Origin: Ornithinimicrobium cryptoxanthini
GTDB taxonomy: Bacteria > Actinomycetota > Actinomycetes > Actinomycetales > Dermatophilaceae
Reading direction: 5' to 3'
Length of the DNA stretch: 64,000 nucleotides
Assembly (NCBI RefSeq): GCF_023923205.1
Contig: NZ_CP099490.1
Location: 1,178,001-1,242,000, forward strand
Every line of letters starts with the position of its first letter. Within the stretch, counting starts at the first letter, position 1. The position numbers and the translations under genes are program-made. The notes beneath the pieces were generated by a model. That model was not told the origin of the DNA and ran no database searches. It saw only the letters and a list, made by a program, of their open reading frames with translations. Below are positions 1-8,414 of the stretch, in pieces.

Positions 1-1139
1 GTCGAGACCATGATCTCCATCTCGATGTCGGCCGGGTCCACGCCGGCACCCTCCAACAGACTGGTCGCCTGGTCCGGGTCGTAGGAGTACGTGTCGTAGG
101 GGGTGTACCACGAGCTCGACTCCGGGATCGCCGTCTGGTTGACGGTGGCGTTGCCAAACATGGTGGCGTCGGTGATGCCCTCGCGGTCGATCGCGTAGGC
201 GATCGCCTGGCGCACCTCCACCTGGTCGAACGGCTCATGCTCCTGGTTCAGCGCGAGATACCAGTAGTCGTTGGAGCCGACCTGCCCGAGCTCCAGCCCG
301 TCCTCGCCGTCCAGGGAGGCGACCTGCTGGGGCGGGACGTTGTCGGTCCAGTCGACGTCACCGGACTGGAGCGAGGCCAGGGCGGTGGTCGGTTCGGAGA
401 TGAAGCGGAACTCCACCCCGCTGACCTCTGGTGCTCCGCCGTAGTAGTCCGGGTTGGCCTCCAGCGTGATCGACGAGCCCGGCGTGTAGTTGGTCAGGCT
501 GAACGGTCCGGTGCCGATGGGGGCGGTGGTCACGTCACCGGACTCGACGTTGTCCTGCTGCACGATCGCCACCCCCTTGTAGCCGCCGAGGTTGGCCAGG
601 AGGTTGGGTGAGGGTCCGCTGACGACGATCTCGACAGTCTGGTCGTCGACCGCGGTGACCGACTCGACACTGGAGAAGCGCCAGGACGGGGAGAGCTCCT
701 CGTCCATGATGCGGTTGTAGGAGTAGACGACGTCATCGGCCGTGAAGTCACTGCCGTCGTGCCAGGTCACGCCCTCGCGCAGGTGGAACGTCCAGGTCAG
801 CTGGTCCTCGGAGGTCTCCCAGGACTCGGCCAGCGCGGGCTGCATCTCCAGGTTGACGTCGGGCTCGATGAGCGTGTCGTAGACGTTCTCCAGCACCTGG
901 AAGGAGAAGTAGGCGGTGGTCACGTGCGGGTCCAGCTGGTCCGGCTCACCCGCGATGGCTGCGGCGAGGGTGCCACCGGAGGCTGCCTGCTCGCCGCCGT
1001 CGCCCGCGGCCTCGCTCGGGGCCTCGTTGTCGTTGCCGTCGCCGTTGACGTCGACGGCGTCCCCGCCACCCGAGCAGGCGGCGAGGGTGAGGGCGAGGGT
1101 GAGACCGGCAGCTAACCGGGTCGTCATGGAACGGGACAT
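1..1139 (-). CDS. ABC transporter substrate-binding lipoprotein, peptide/nickel (SBP_bac_5) type, C-terminus cut by window edge
   Basis: The first 379 codons are present and the frame runs off the window start. The N-terminus is a lipoprotein signal: MSRSMTTRLAAGLTLALTL then AAC as lipobox, then an acidic Gly/Asp/Asn linker. Near the window edge the sequence PYDTYSYDPDQATSLLEGAG matches the D-P-x-x-A-x-x-L-L-x-x-A-G signature of family 5 oligopeptide-binding proteins. It should sit on the outside of the membrane and capture peptides or similar solutes for an importer whose permeases would lie upstream of this window. The start at 1139 has AGGAG about 10 bases before it. It is divergent from the DUF1028/XRE-cupin pair, which may regulate it. 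Confidence 0.85.
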   Translation of the reverse strand, partial: MSRSMTTRLAAGLTLALTLAACSGGGDAVDVNGDGNDNEAPSEAAGDGGEQAASGGTLAAAIAGEPDQLDPHVTTAYFSFQVLENVYDTLIEPDVNLEMQPALAESWETSEDQLTWTFHLREGVTWHDGSDFTADDVVYSYNRIMDEELSPSWRFSSVESVTAVDDQTVEIVVSGPSPNLLANLGGYKGVAIVQQDNVESGDVTTAPIGTGPFSLTNYTPGSSITLEANPDYYGGAPEVSGVEFRFISEPTTALASLQSGDVDWTDNVPPQQVASLDGEDGLELGQVGSNDYWYLALNQEHEPFDQVEVRQAIAYAIDREGITDATMFGNATVNQTAIPESSSWYTPYDTYSYDPDQATSLLEGAGVDPADIEMEIMVS

Positions 1140-1172
1140 GGTGACTGCTCCTCTGATGGCGCGTGCCTGGGC

Positions 1173-1193
1173 ATTAGAGTGAAGATTTCTTCA
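1173..1193 (-). promoter_or_regulatory. Candidate promoter and palindromic operator of the binding-protein gene
   Basis: TGAAGATTTCTTCA at 1180-1193 has perfect 6-base arms (TGAAGA/TCTTCA) and is AT-rich in GC-rich surroundings. Read on the minus strand it lies just upstream of TCTAAT (1178-1173), a plausible -10 for the binding-protein gene. That position suits a repressor or activator site. The adjacent XRE-cupin regulator is the obvious candidate ligand, but this is inference. Confidence 0.4.
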
Positions 1194-1301
1194 TCATGCT
1201 GTAGATTTCACGGGCTGGCAACACCTGCCCGGACAGTGGTGGGCAAGCGTCACCAAAACGTGACCGGTCGCCGGGCCGGCTCCAGATGACGAGGAGACGT
1301 C

Positions 1302-1988
1302 GTGACCTATTCGGTGGTGGCCCTGTCGGGGGACGGCGCACGCCTGGGCGTGGCAACTGCCTCGAGGTCCCTGGCCGTCGGTGCGGCAGTGCCGGCGCTG
1401 GCCCCGCAGGTCGGTGCGCTGGTGACGCAGGCCTACACCAACCAGCGGTTCCGCTCCCTGGGGCTGCAGCTGCTGCGCGATGGGCTCGACCCGCAGCAGG
1501 TGATCAACCGACTGGCCCGGGAGGACGACGACTTCGACCGTCGCCAGGTCGGGATCGTCGACGCTGCCGGACACACGGCGGTCTGGACGGGGGCGGGCTG
1601 CACGCCCTGGGCCGGCGCCGTCCAGGGACCCGGTTTCGTGGTGCTGGGCAATCTCCTGGCCGGGCCCGCCGTGCTGGACGAGATGCACCGGGTGCTCACC
1701 GACACCTCTGAGGAGACGTTCAGTGCTCGGTTGCTCGTGGCGCTCGAGGCGGCCCAGGCGGCGGGGGGAGACGCGCGGGGGCAGCAGAGCGCGGCGCTGC
1801 GGGTGGTCAACAACGCCTTCGAGGACGTGTCTCCCTCCCTGACCGAGGTCGATCTGCGCGTCGACGATGACCAGCAGCCCCTTCGCCTGCTCCGCCGGAT
1901 GTTGGCGACGCTCCCCACGGCCGCCGACGACGCGAGCGCGGAGCTCACCGACCCGGCACGGTCCACGCCTACGATGGGCGGACCATGA
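1302..1988 (+). CDS. DUF1028 family protein (predicted Ntn-hydrolase fold)
   Basis: 228 residues beginning MTYSVVALSGDGARLGVATA, the conserved DUF1028 N-terminus in which Thr/Ser after the start region and G-x-A-T are typical; VTQAYTNQRFRSLGLQLL and the G-x-x-L-x-G segments follow the family. The biochemical role of DUF1028 is not established; it is predicted to be an Ntn-type amidohydrolase and is often found beside peptide transporters, peptidases and RidA proteins. That fits the divergent peptide-type binding protein here. The GTG start at 1302 has GAGGAGA 6 bases upstream. The gene ends in a 4-base ATGA overlap with the XRE-cupin regulator. Confidence 0.8.
   Translation: MTYSVVALSGDGARLGVATASRSLAVGAAVPALAPQVGALVTQAYTNQRFRSLGLQLLRDGLDPQQVINRLAREDDDFDRRQVGIVDAAGHTAVWTGAGCTPWAGAVQGPGFVVLGNLLAGPAVLDEMHRVLTDTSEETFSARLLVALEAAQAAGGDARGQQSAALRVVNNAFEDVSPSLTEVDLRVDDDQQPLRLLRRMLATLPTAADDASAELTDPARSTPTMGGP
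1970..1975 (+). promoter_or_regulatory. Possible internal -10 (TACGAT) for the XRE-cupin gene
   Basis: TACGAT lies inside the DUF1028 3' end, 9 bases before the ATG at 1985. The spacing is a little longer than the 6-7 bases seen at other putatively leaderless genes in this window, so this is a weak call. Confidence 0.3.
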
Positions 1989-2578
1989 CGCCACCTGCCC
2001 ACCCGACCACCGGACCGCCGCCCGATGCCGCGGCGGTGGGTGGTCGGGTGCGCCGGATCCGTCAGCGACTGGGCCTGACCGTGGAGGAGTTCGCCCGGGC
2101 GTCGCAGCTGAGCACCGGCATCGTCAGCCAGCTGGAGCGGGGCCAGGGCAACCCGTCCCTCACCACGTTGGGCCGGTTGGCTGACGGGCTAGGGGTCCAG
2201 GTCGCCGACCTGGTCAGGGAGGACAGCTCGGGTCGCTCGGCGCTGGTGCGGGCCGAGGGCCGCCTGCAGCTGCCGCTGGCCGAGGACCCCGAGGGGCTGG
2301 TGCGCGAGCTGCTCACGCCCACGCTGGAGGCGCCGATGCAGGTGATCCGCACGGTGATGCCGGCCCACACCTCACATGAGCAGCGTCCGTTCCGGCACCT
2401 GGGGACCGAGTCCGTGCACGTGCTCGCGGGGCGGCTCGTCGTGGTGATCGGTGATGAGCGGCACGAGCTGGAGGCGGGAGACACGATCACCTATGACTGC
2501 ACGCTCGGCCACTGGTGGGAGAACACCTCCGATGAGCCTGCCGAGCTGATCGGGATGACGGTGCCGCTGGCGCTCTGA
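1985..2578 (+). CDS. XRE-family regulator with C-terminal cupin
   Basis: 197 residues. Residues 21-77 form a Cro/CI-type helix-turn-helix (GGRVRRIRQRLGLTVEEFA, then SQLERGQGNPSLTTLGRLA). Residues about 115-195 form a small cupin with H-L-G-T-E-S-V-H-V-L-x-G and G-D-T-I-T-Y-D. This architecture (SutR/PuuR-like) usually senses a small metabolite through the cupin and represses amino-acid, polyamine or peptide utilisation genes. It overlaps the DUF1028 gene by ATGA, so the two are likely co-expressed, and is 55 bases before acetoacetyl-CoA synthetase. Likely targets are the divergent transporter, the unit itself or the downstream ligase; none is proven. Confidence 0.85.
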   Translation: MTPPAHPTTGPPPDAAAVGGRVRRIRQRLGLTVEEFARASQLSTGIVSQLERGQGNPSLTTLGRLADGLGVQVADLVREDSSGRSALVRAEGRLQLPLAEDPEGLVRELLTPTLEAPMQVIRTVMPAHTSHEQRPFRHLGTESVHVLAGRLVVVIGDERHELEAGDTITYDCTLGHWWENTSDEPAELIGMTVPLAL

Positions 2579-2633
2579 GCCGTGTCCTGCTGGGCCAACG
2601 ACTGAGGTGAGCCACGATGACTGAGGGAGCACC

Positions 2634-4628
2634 ATGAGTGAGACGGAGCAGTCGCCGGTCCCGTTGTGGGAGCCGTCAGCGCAGGTCGTCGCGTCGGCGC
2701 GGATCACCGACTTCACAGACCTGGCGCAGGTGCGTGCGGGACGCAACCTGTCGACATACGACGAGCTGTGGGACTGGTCCATCACGGACCTGGACGGGTT
2801 CTGGGGCGGGGTGTGGGACTTCTTCGGGGTTGGTGACCTGTTCGGTGCGCACGGGCCGGTGCTGGCGCAGGAGTCGATGCCGGGGTCGGTCTGGTTCCCC
2901 GAGGTCCAGCTCAACTATGCGGAGTATGTCGTGTCCCGCGGACGCGCTGACGACGTCGCCGTGGTGGGGGTGGGGGAGGACGGCTCCGCGACCGAGCTGA
3001 CCTGGGGTGACCTGCGCGCCCAGGTGGCAGCGGTGGCGCAGTGGCTGCGTCGCCGGGGTGTGGGGCGCGGTGACCGGGTGGTGGGCTATCTGCCGAACAT
3101 CCCGGAGGCGGTCATGGCGATGCTGGCCACCGCGGGGATCGGGGCGGTGTGGTCGAGCGTGGGTCAGGACTATGCGCCGTCGGCGGCGGGGGACCGGTTG
3201 GGTCCGCTTGAGGCCTCCGTGCTGGTCACGGCTGACGGCTATCGGTATGCCGGGCGTGCCCGTGATCAGCGCGCTGCGGTCCGTGAGGTGCTGGGTTCGC
3301 TGCCCACGGTCACCGACGTGCTGGTGGTGGAGCGGCTCGGTGTCGGAGCCCTGGACGCCCCGGGGGTGCCGGCGCACTCGTGGGCGGCTGCGTCGGCGCA
3401 GCGTGCCGAGCCCTCCTGGGAGCGGGTCGGCTTTGACGACCCGCTGTGGGTGCTCTTCTCGTCCGGCACGACGGGGCGTCCCAAGGGCATGGTGCAGTCC
3501 CACGGTGGGATCCTGCTGGAGGAGCTGAAACTCCTGGGGCTGCACCTCGACCTGGGCCCGACGGACCGGCTCTTCTGGTTCACCTCGCCGTCGTGGGTGA
3601 TGTGGAACATCCAGTCGTCGGCGCTGGCCACCGGCGCCTCGATCCTCTGTTATGACGGGGCGCCGGCCCATCCTGACGGCCGACGGTTGTGGCAGCTGGT
3701 GGCCGAGCACGGGGTGACTGCCTTCGGGTCGAGCCCGGGCTATCTCGAGGCGTCCCGCGAGACGGGCCTGCGCCCGGCGCGGGACCTGGACCTGTCCGCG
3801 TTGCGGATCCTGGCCAGCACCGGTTCACCGATCAGTCCGTCGACACACGAGTGGGCGGTCACCGCGACCGGCGGTATGCCGCTCTTCTCGATGAGCGGTG
3901 GCACCGACATCTGCAGCGGGTTCTGCGGCGGGGTGCCCACGGTCCCGGTCTGGCCCGGAGAGCTGTCCGTGCGCAACCTCGGCGTGGCGATGGATGCCTG
4001 GGACCCCGACGGCCGCTCTCTGCGCGGCGAGGTCGGCGAGCTCGTGATGACCCGACCGCTGCCCTCGATGCCGGTCTCCTTCTGGGACGACCCTGACGGC
4101 GCCCGCTTTCGGGAGTCCTACTTCAACGTCTATCCCGGCGTGTGGCGCCACGGAGACTGGATCACGATCACCCCACGTCAGAGCGTGGTGATCCACGGAC
4201 GCTCCGATGCCACGCTCAACCGGCACGGGGTCCGGATGGGCAGCGCCGACATCTACCACGCGGTCGAGAGTGTCGCGCAGGTCCGGGAGTCCCTGGTGCT
4301 GGGGGTCGAGGAGCGAGGCGGAGGCTACTGGATGCCGCTGTTCGTGGTCTTGACCGACCCGGAGGCCACCCTCGACGATGACCTGCGTGCCGTCATCCGG
4401 GCAGCCATCCGGGACAGGGCCTCACCCCGGCACGTCCCGGACGAGATCATCCAGCTCGCGGCCCTGCCGCACACCCGCACCGGCAAGCGGCTCGAGGTCC
4501 CGCTCAAGCGGGTGTTGCAGGGTGCTGACCCGGAGTCGGTCGTCCAGCGCGCCGCCCTCGACGACCCCGCACTGCTTGAGCCGTTCCTGGAGCTCGCCCG
4601 TCGCCGCCGCGCAGAGGGCGACGACTGA
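2634..4628 (+). CDS. Acetoacetate-CoA ligase (acetoacetyl-CoA synthetase)
   Basis: 664 residues, the usual length for this ANL-superfamily enzyme, which activates acetoacetate with ATP and CoA in the cytoplasm and feeds ketone bodies or leucine-derived acetoacetate into acetyl-CoA. The AMP-binding P-loop LFSSGTTGRPKGMVQSHGG starts near residue 274. GTDICSGFCGG and W-P-G-E-L lie in the acetoacetyl-CoA synthetase-specific middle, and the catalytic lysine is in TRTGKRLEVPLKR near residue 618. The N-terminal ACAS_N-like segment (YDELWDWSITDLDGFWGGVW) is present. SD GAGGGAG precedes the ATG. It follows the XRE-cupin regulator closely and could be under its control. Confidence 0.93.
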   Translation: MSETEQSPVPLWEPSAQVVASARITDFTDLAQVRAGRNLSTYDELWDWSITDLDGFWGGVWDFFGVGDLFGAHGPVLAQESMPGSVWFPEVQLNYAEYVVSRGRADDVAVVGVGEDGSATELTWGDLRAQVAAVAQWLRRRGVGRGDRVVGYLPNIPEAVMAMLATAGIGAVWSSVGQDYAPSAAGDRLGPLEASVLVTADGYRYAGRARDQRAAVREVLGSLPTVTDVLVVERLGVGALDAPGVPAHSWAAASAQRAEPSWERVGFDDPLWVLFSSGTTGRPKGMVQSHGGILLEELKLLGLHLDLGPTDRLFWFTSPSWVMWNIQSSALATGASILCYDGAPAHPDGRRLWQLVAEHGVTAFGSSPGYLEASRETGLRPARDLDLSALRILASTGSPISPSTHEWAVTATGGMPLFSMSGGTDICSGFCGGVPTVPVWPGELSVRNLGVAMDAWDPDGRSLRGEVGELVMTRPLPSMPVSFWDDPDGARFRESYFNVYPGVWRHGDWITITPRQSVVIHGRSDATLNRHGVRMGSADIYHAVESVAQVRESLVLGVEERGGGYWMPLFVVLTDPEATLDDDLRAVIRAAIRDRASPRHVPDEIIQLAALPHTRTGKRLEVPLKRVLQGADPESVVQRAALDDPALLEPFLELARRRRAEGDD

Positions 4629-4676
4629 CTGGACCCCGGCTGATCGGCGCGGGTGGCGGACGAGGTGACGTCGGCA

Positions 4677-4682
4677 CAGACT
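4677..4682 (+). promoter_or_regulatory. Putative leaderless -10 (CAGACT) of the MBL-fold gene
   Basis: CAGACT ends 7 bases before the ATG at 4690 and there is no purine-rich SD in the gap (GGCCCCC). The same hexamer occurs 6 bases before the glycosyltransferase start at 7153. Confidence 0.45.
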
Positions 4683-4689
4683 GGCCCCC

Positions 4690-5505
4690 ATGATCTGGAT
4701 CTGCGAGACGTGCGCGGTGGAGACCGCCGACCAGGAGAGGGCGCCGGACATCTGCGCGATCTGCGATGACGAGCGGCAGTGGGTGCCGGAGGGCGGGTCC
4801 CGGTGGACGACCGTCGAGCAGCAGCGGGCCGACGGCACCCGCATCGTCATCGACGAGGTCGAGCCCGAGCTCTGGGGTCTGCGTGCAGAGCCCGCGATCG
4901 GCATCGGGCAGCAGACGATGGTCGTGCGCACGCCGGACGGGACGCTGCTCTTCGACTGCATCGGCTATATCGATGACGAGACGGTCGATTTCGTCCGCGG
5001 CCTGGGACCGACCCTGGCCGTCGCCGCGAGCCACCCGCACATGTATGGCGTGCAGACCGATTGGGCAGCCGCGCTCGGGGTTCCGGTGCTGGTCGCCGAG
5101 CGCGACCGGGAGTGGGTGCGCCGTGATGAGCGCGTCGAGTTCTATGACGAGCGTCGTGCGGTCGCGCCCGGTCTGACGCTGCACCGGGTCGGTGGCCACT
5201 TCCGCGGCCAGGCCGTGCTCGAGTGGGTGAACGGAAACGACGGCAAGGGGGTCCTGCTGGCGGGCGATGCGATCTTCCCCAACCCCGACCGCAGGACGGT
5301 CAGCTTCATGCGCAGCTATCCCAACCGTCTGCCGTTGTCGGGCACCGTGGTCCAACGACTGGCTGCCCAGGTCGAGGAGTTGCACTTCGACCGGCTCTAC
5401 AACAACTTCGGCGCGGTCGTCCCGGCCGCTGCGAAGGAGACGATCCGCTACTCAGCCGATCGGCATACGGCCTGGGTGCGCGGCGACTTCGACCACCTGA
5501 CCTGA
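4690..5505 (+). CDS. MBL-fold hydrolase-like protein with N-terminal zinc ribbon and reduced metal motif
   Basis: 271 residues. An N-terminal rubredoxin-like knuckle pair (C5-x2-C8 and C22-x2-C25) precedes a metallo-beta-lactamase fold. The usual H-x-H-x-D-H metal motif is replaced by H115-P-H117-M-Y-G, so the Asp and third His are missing. G169-H170, the loop with D193 (LLAGDAIF) and the C-terminal HFDRLYNNFGAVVP remain. The protein may bind one metal or none, so ordinary hydrolase activity is uncertain; a redox or sensing role through the zinc knuckle is possible. It is a single gene between acetoacetyl-CoA synthetase and a convergent SRPBCC gene, with a leaderless-looking start. Confidence 0.75.
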   Translation: MIWICETCAVETADQERAPDICAICDDERQWVPEGGSRWTTVEQQRADGTRIVIDEVEPELWGLRAEPAIGIGQQTMVVRTPDGTLLFDCIGYIDDETVDFVRGLGPTLAVAASHPHMYGVQTDWAAALGVPVLVAERDREWVRRDERVEFYDERRAVAPGLTLHRVGGHFRGQAVLEWVNGNDGKGVLLAGDAIFPNPDRRTVSFMRSYPNRLPLSGTVVQRLAAQVEELHFDRLYNNFGAVVPAAAKETIRYSADRHTAWVRGDFDHLT

Positions 5506-5529
5506 GCTCTTATGCCTGCGAAATAGGGC

Positions 5530-5994
5530 TCAGCCGGCGACGGCTGACGCCAGGTGACCCAGGGAGTTCTCCAGCTCATCCTCGGTCACGAGCGGGAAGC
5601 TCACGGCCTTGAGCGTCTCCTCGTCGGTGACGCGGGACCAGTCATAGCTCAGCGCCACGGTGGTCGAGTCGTTGCCGTCGGGGGTGAGCTCCCACACCCA
5701 CTGCCAACCGGGCGGCTCCTGGCCGGCCGGAGCGGTCTCCCAGGCGAGCAGATGGTTCTCGTCATAGCCGATGACGTGGTTGTCGGTCTGGTATTCGCCA
5801 CCCATGTGGTCCCCCTCCATGTTCATGGTGAACACCTGGCCGGTGCCGGTGATCCGGTCGGTGCGGTCGTCGGAGCGCACGAAGCCGGAGCCGTCGAGCT
5901 CGCGGTGCCGCTCGGGGTTGGACAGGACGTGAAAGATGTCCTGGGCAGACGCGTTGATGACTCGGCTGACGGTGATCTTCTTGACGTCGGTCAT
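5530..5994 (-). CDS. SRPBCC (START/Bet v1-like) family protein
   Basis: 154 residues beginning MTDVKKITVSRVINASAQDIFHVLSNPERHRELDGSG, the classic SRPBCC opening strand and P-x-x-x-F-x-x-L-x-x-P-x-R-H motif, followed by F-x-M-N-M-E-G-D and W-V-W-E-L-T-P lining a hydrophobic cavity. Such proteins bind or modify lipids, aromatics or polyketides; no specific ligand can be read here. SD AGGAAGGA precedes the ATG. It is convergent with the MBL-fold gene and divergent from the phosphotransferase. Confidence 0.8.
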   Translation of the reverse strand: MTDVKKITVSRVINASAQDIFHVLSNPERHRELDGSGFVRSDDRTDRITGTGQVFTMNMEGDHMGGEYQTDNHVIGYDENHLLAWETAPAGQEPPGWQWVWELTPDGNDSTTVALSYDWSRVTDEETLKAVSFPLVTEDELENSLGHLASAVAG

Positions 5995-6087
5995 GTCGGG
6001 TCCTTCCTATCGGTGGCCCGGCGACCGGGCTGTCCCTCTCGACGCTATGGGCTGTGCGGTGGGCGCGCACGTGGGGGAGGTGCCCCC

Positions 6088-6093
6088 TACGAT
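6088..6093 (+). promoter_or_regulatory. Putative leaderless -10 (TACGAT) of the APH-family gene
   Basis: TACGAT ends 6 bases before the ATG at 6100. The only purine tract (GGGGAGG near 6074) is too far away for an SD. Confidence 0.5.
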
Positions 6094-6099
6094 GCCGGG

Positions 6100-7032
6100 A
6101 TGGAGCCGGAGGCGAGCGCGACCGCGGTGCGCACCGCCCGGCGTGGCACCGCGGCGCTCACCACGTTGTGGCAGCGGCTCGGGTTGGACGTCGACGAGCC
6201 GCAGGTCCTGTCCAACCGCGGGTCGCTGATGGTGCGTATGCCGAGGGCCGGGTTGGTCGCTCGCGTCTCCACCCACACCGGTGCCCAGCGACGTGACCCG
6301 GGCTGGTGGTTGGCCACCGAGGTCGCCGTCGGGCGGATCGCCCACGCGGCCGGCGCGGCGGTGGTCCCTCCCGCGCAGGTCGTGGATGCGGGGCCGCACG
6401 AGGTCGACGGCCTGTGGGTCTCGCTCTGGACCGACGTCGGCAGTGACGACACGAGGGCGATCCCTGCGGAGTCGGCTGCGGCACTTGCTGACTGGCATCG
6501 CAAACTCGTTGACGCCGGCCGGGACCTGCCGGTGCTGACGGTGGCCCACCAGGTGATCACCGAACCGCTGTCGTATGCCGCCCGGCACGGGTTCCTGGAC
6601 GCGGCCGAGCTCGCGGCGCTCACAAGGGAGCACGAGGAGGCGCTCGCCGGCATCGAGGGTCTCGGCACGCAGGAGGTGTTGCTGCACGGCGACGCGCACC
6701 GCGGCAACCTGCTGCGCGACGGCGCCGGTCTGTGGCGGTGGAGCGACCTGGAGGAGTCCTGTCGCGGCCCCATCGAGTGGGACCTCGCCGTGCTGGGCAG
6801 CACCCCGACGGTCGAGGCAGGAAGGGCCGGCCTCACGGCATACGCCATCCTGACGGGACGTCCGGTGCCGAGCCAGGAGGAGCTGGCCCCGTGGCTGCGG
6901 CTGCGGGCGCTGGAGGGCAACGCGTGGGCGATTGGCTGCGCGGTGACCTTCCCCGAGCGCTATGCCGGACCGGCTCGACGCTACGTCGACGAAGTGGTCG
7001 AACGGACACTCAACCCGAGAAGGCGTCCTTAG
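6100..7032 (+). CDS. Aminoglycoside phosphotransferase (APH) family kinase-like protein
   Basis: 310 residues. The catalytic loop VLLHGDAHRGNLLRD lies near residues 192-206 with Asp and Asn in the correct places, and WSDLEESCRGPIEWDLAVLG near 213 supplies the metal-binding Asp. The N-lobe is short. The family phosphorylates small molecules (aminoglycosides, choline, homoserine, fructosamine and others), and the substrate here is unknown, so it should not be read as resistance. The ATG at 6100 is preferred because the reading frame upstream is low-complexity and a -10 hexamer lies 6 bases before it. Confidence 0.8.
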   Translation: MEPEASATAVRTARRGTAALTTLWQRLGLDVDEPQVLSNRGSLMVRMPRAGLVARVSTHTGAQRRDPGWWLATEVAVGRIAHAAGAAVVPPAQVVDAGPHEVDGLWVSLWTDVGSDDTRAIPAESAAALADWHRKLVDAGRDLPVLTVAHQVITEPLSYAARHGFLDAAELAALTREHEEALAGIEGLGTQEVLLHGDAHRGNLLRDGAGLWRWSDLEESCRGPIEWDLAVLGSTPTVEAGRAGLTAYAILTGRPVPSQEELAPWLRLRALEGNAWAIGCAVTFPERYAGPARRYVDEVVERTLNPRRRP

Positions 7033-7140
7033 GCCCGAGGTCATTCGTCGGGTGAGGGGGTGTCTTCTCGGGTCAAGCCCGGGACAGGCACCGATGACTT
7101 GTAGTCGAGGCCAGGGGCCCGAACCGACCGGGGCGTGCAG

Positions 7141-7146
7141 CAGACT
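7141..7146 (+). promoter_or_regulatory. Putative leaderless -10 (CAGACT) of the glycosyltransferase gene
   Basis: CAGACT then GGAGGC then ATG at 7153. The GGAGG is only one base from the start, too close for an SD, so leaderless initiation is more likely. Confidence 0.45.
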
Positions 7147-7152
7147 GGAGGC

Positions 7153-8367
7153 ATGCGCATCGCTCTCCTTGCTGCTGGCAGCCGCGGTGACTACGAGCCG
7201 GTGCTGGCCGTCGCCCGTGGCCTGCAGACGCGCGGGCACGAGGTCGGCATGACTGCCACCAGCGACTTCGTGGACGTGGTGCGCGACGCCGGCGTCCCCG
7301 TCGAGGAGGTGGCGCTGGATGCCATGGCCTACTACCGCAGCGACGCGCTGCGTCAGGGGATGCCGACCGGCTTGACCCAGCAGATGGAGCTGCTCGGTGA
7401 CGTTGCGCGGGTCATGGCACCGGCGGTCCGCGCCACGATGACGGACCTGCTGCCGCGTTACGACGCGCTGGTCACGACCGCCATGAGCTCGGCGTGGCCC
7501 GGGATGGTCGGCGGACCCCGCAAGCCTCAGGTGCTGATGATGTTCGTCCCCGCGCTGCCCTCGGTGTGGGGTGACTCGAGCCTGTTTTCGGTGCGTGCGG
7601 GCCGGTCGGTGCTCAACCTCGCGGCAGGCCTGCAGGCCATGGTGCCCTCGCTGCGGCTCGCCACTGCCGACCCGGCCACGTCACGCCGGGCGCGTCTGCG
7701 GGGGCTGGCGCAGCTGGCGACCGCCCCGGCGTTCGTCGCCAACAGTGCGCAGCTGGTGACGCCGCGCCGCGTGGGCGGACGGATGGTGCGGGCCACCGGC
7801 TACCCGTTCCTCGACCTCCCGGCAGCACTCCCCGCAACGGTGGGGCGGTTCCTGGACGCGGGTGGTCCGCCGGTCTATGTCGGGCTGGGGTCGCACACCG
7901 TCCCCGCCGTCCGGGATGCGTTGGCGCACACCGTCTCTGCGGTGCTGGAGCTGGGGCACCGGGCCGTCGTCATGCGGGGCTCCGGGCTCGAGGACGGGAC
8001 GCCGGGCGACGATCGCGTCCTGTTTGTCGACGACGTCCCGCACGAGCTCCTGTTCCCGCGGACGGTGGCGGTGGTGCACCACGGCGGCGCCGGGACCACG
8101 GCTCAGGCGTTGCGGGCGGGGCGGCCCCAGGTGGTGCTGCCGTTCACGATGGACCAGCCGTTCTTCGCGCGGCGGGTGCACGAGATCGGGGTCGGCGCGG
8201 CGCCGGTGCCCGTGCCGCAGGCGAGCGAACCCCGGTTGCGCTCGGCGCTGTCCGTCGCTTTGGAGAAGAGCGTCGTGGGGCGTGCCACGCACATCGGTGA
8301 GCTGGTGCGGAGCGAGGACGGCGTGGCTGGCGCCGTCGCCGTCATTGAGCGAGAACTCCTGCGCTGA
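7153..8367 (+). CDS. UGT-type (GT1, GT-B fold) glycosyltransferase
   Basis: 404 residues. The N-terminus RIALLAAGSRGDYEPVLAVARGL is the acceptor-side G-S-R-G-D-x-x-P motif of sterol/macrolide/flavonoid-type UDP-sugar transferases. The C-terminal donor motif HHGGAGTTAQALRAGRPQVVLPFTMDQPFFA (from about residue 309) has the conserved H-x-G-G-A-G-T-x and the D-Q pair that contacts nucleotide sugar. It is cytoplasmic and could glycosylate a lipid or small hydrophobic molecule. There is no partner biosynthetic gene nearby. It is convergent with the regulator gene that ends at 8415. Confidence 0.85.
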   Translation: MRIALLAAGSRGDYEPVLAVARGLQTRGHEVGMTATSDFVDVVRDAGVPVEEVALDAMAYYRSDALRQGMPTGLTQQMELLGDVARVMAPAVRATMTDLLPRYDALVTTAMSSAWPGMVGGPRKPQVLMMFVPALPSVWGDSSLFSVRAGRSVLNLAAGLQAMVPSLRLATADPATSRRARLRGLAQLATAPAFVANSAQLVTPRRVGGRMVRATGYPFLDLPAALPATVGRFLDAGGPPVYVGLGSHTVPAVRDALAHTVSAVLELGHRAVVMRGSGLEDGTPGDDRVLFVDDVPHELLFPRTVAVVHHGGAGTTAQALRAGRPQVVLPFTMDQPFFARRVHEIGVGAAPVPVPQASEPRLRSALSVALEKSVVGRATHIGELVRSEDGVAGAVAVIERELLR

Positions 8368-8414
8368 CCCTTCGGCGACCGCCTAGGTGAAGTCGGCGCG
8401 TGCCGGGTCAGTTG

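Noticed and set aside
6100..7032. Aminoglycoside resistance gene
   Set aside because: Only the general kinase motifs are present; the family covers many substrates and there is no resistance context.
8364..8411. CTGACCC / GGGTCAG pairing between convergent genes as a terminator
   Set aside because: Only 7 pairs separated by 34 bases; too weak to call.
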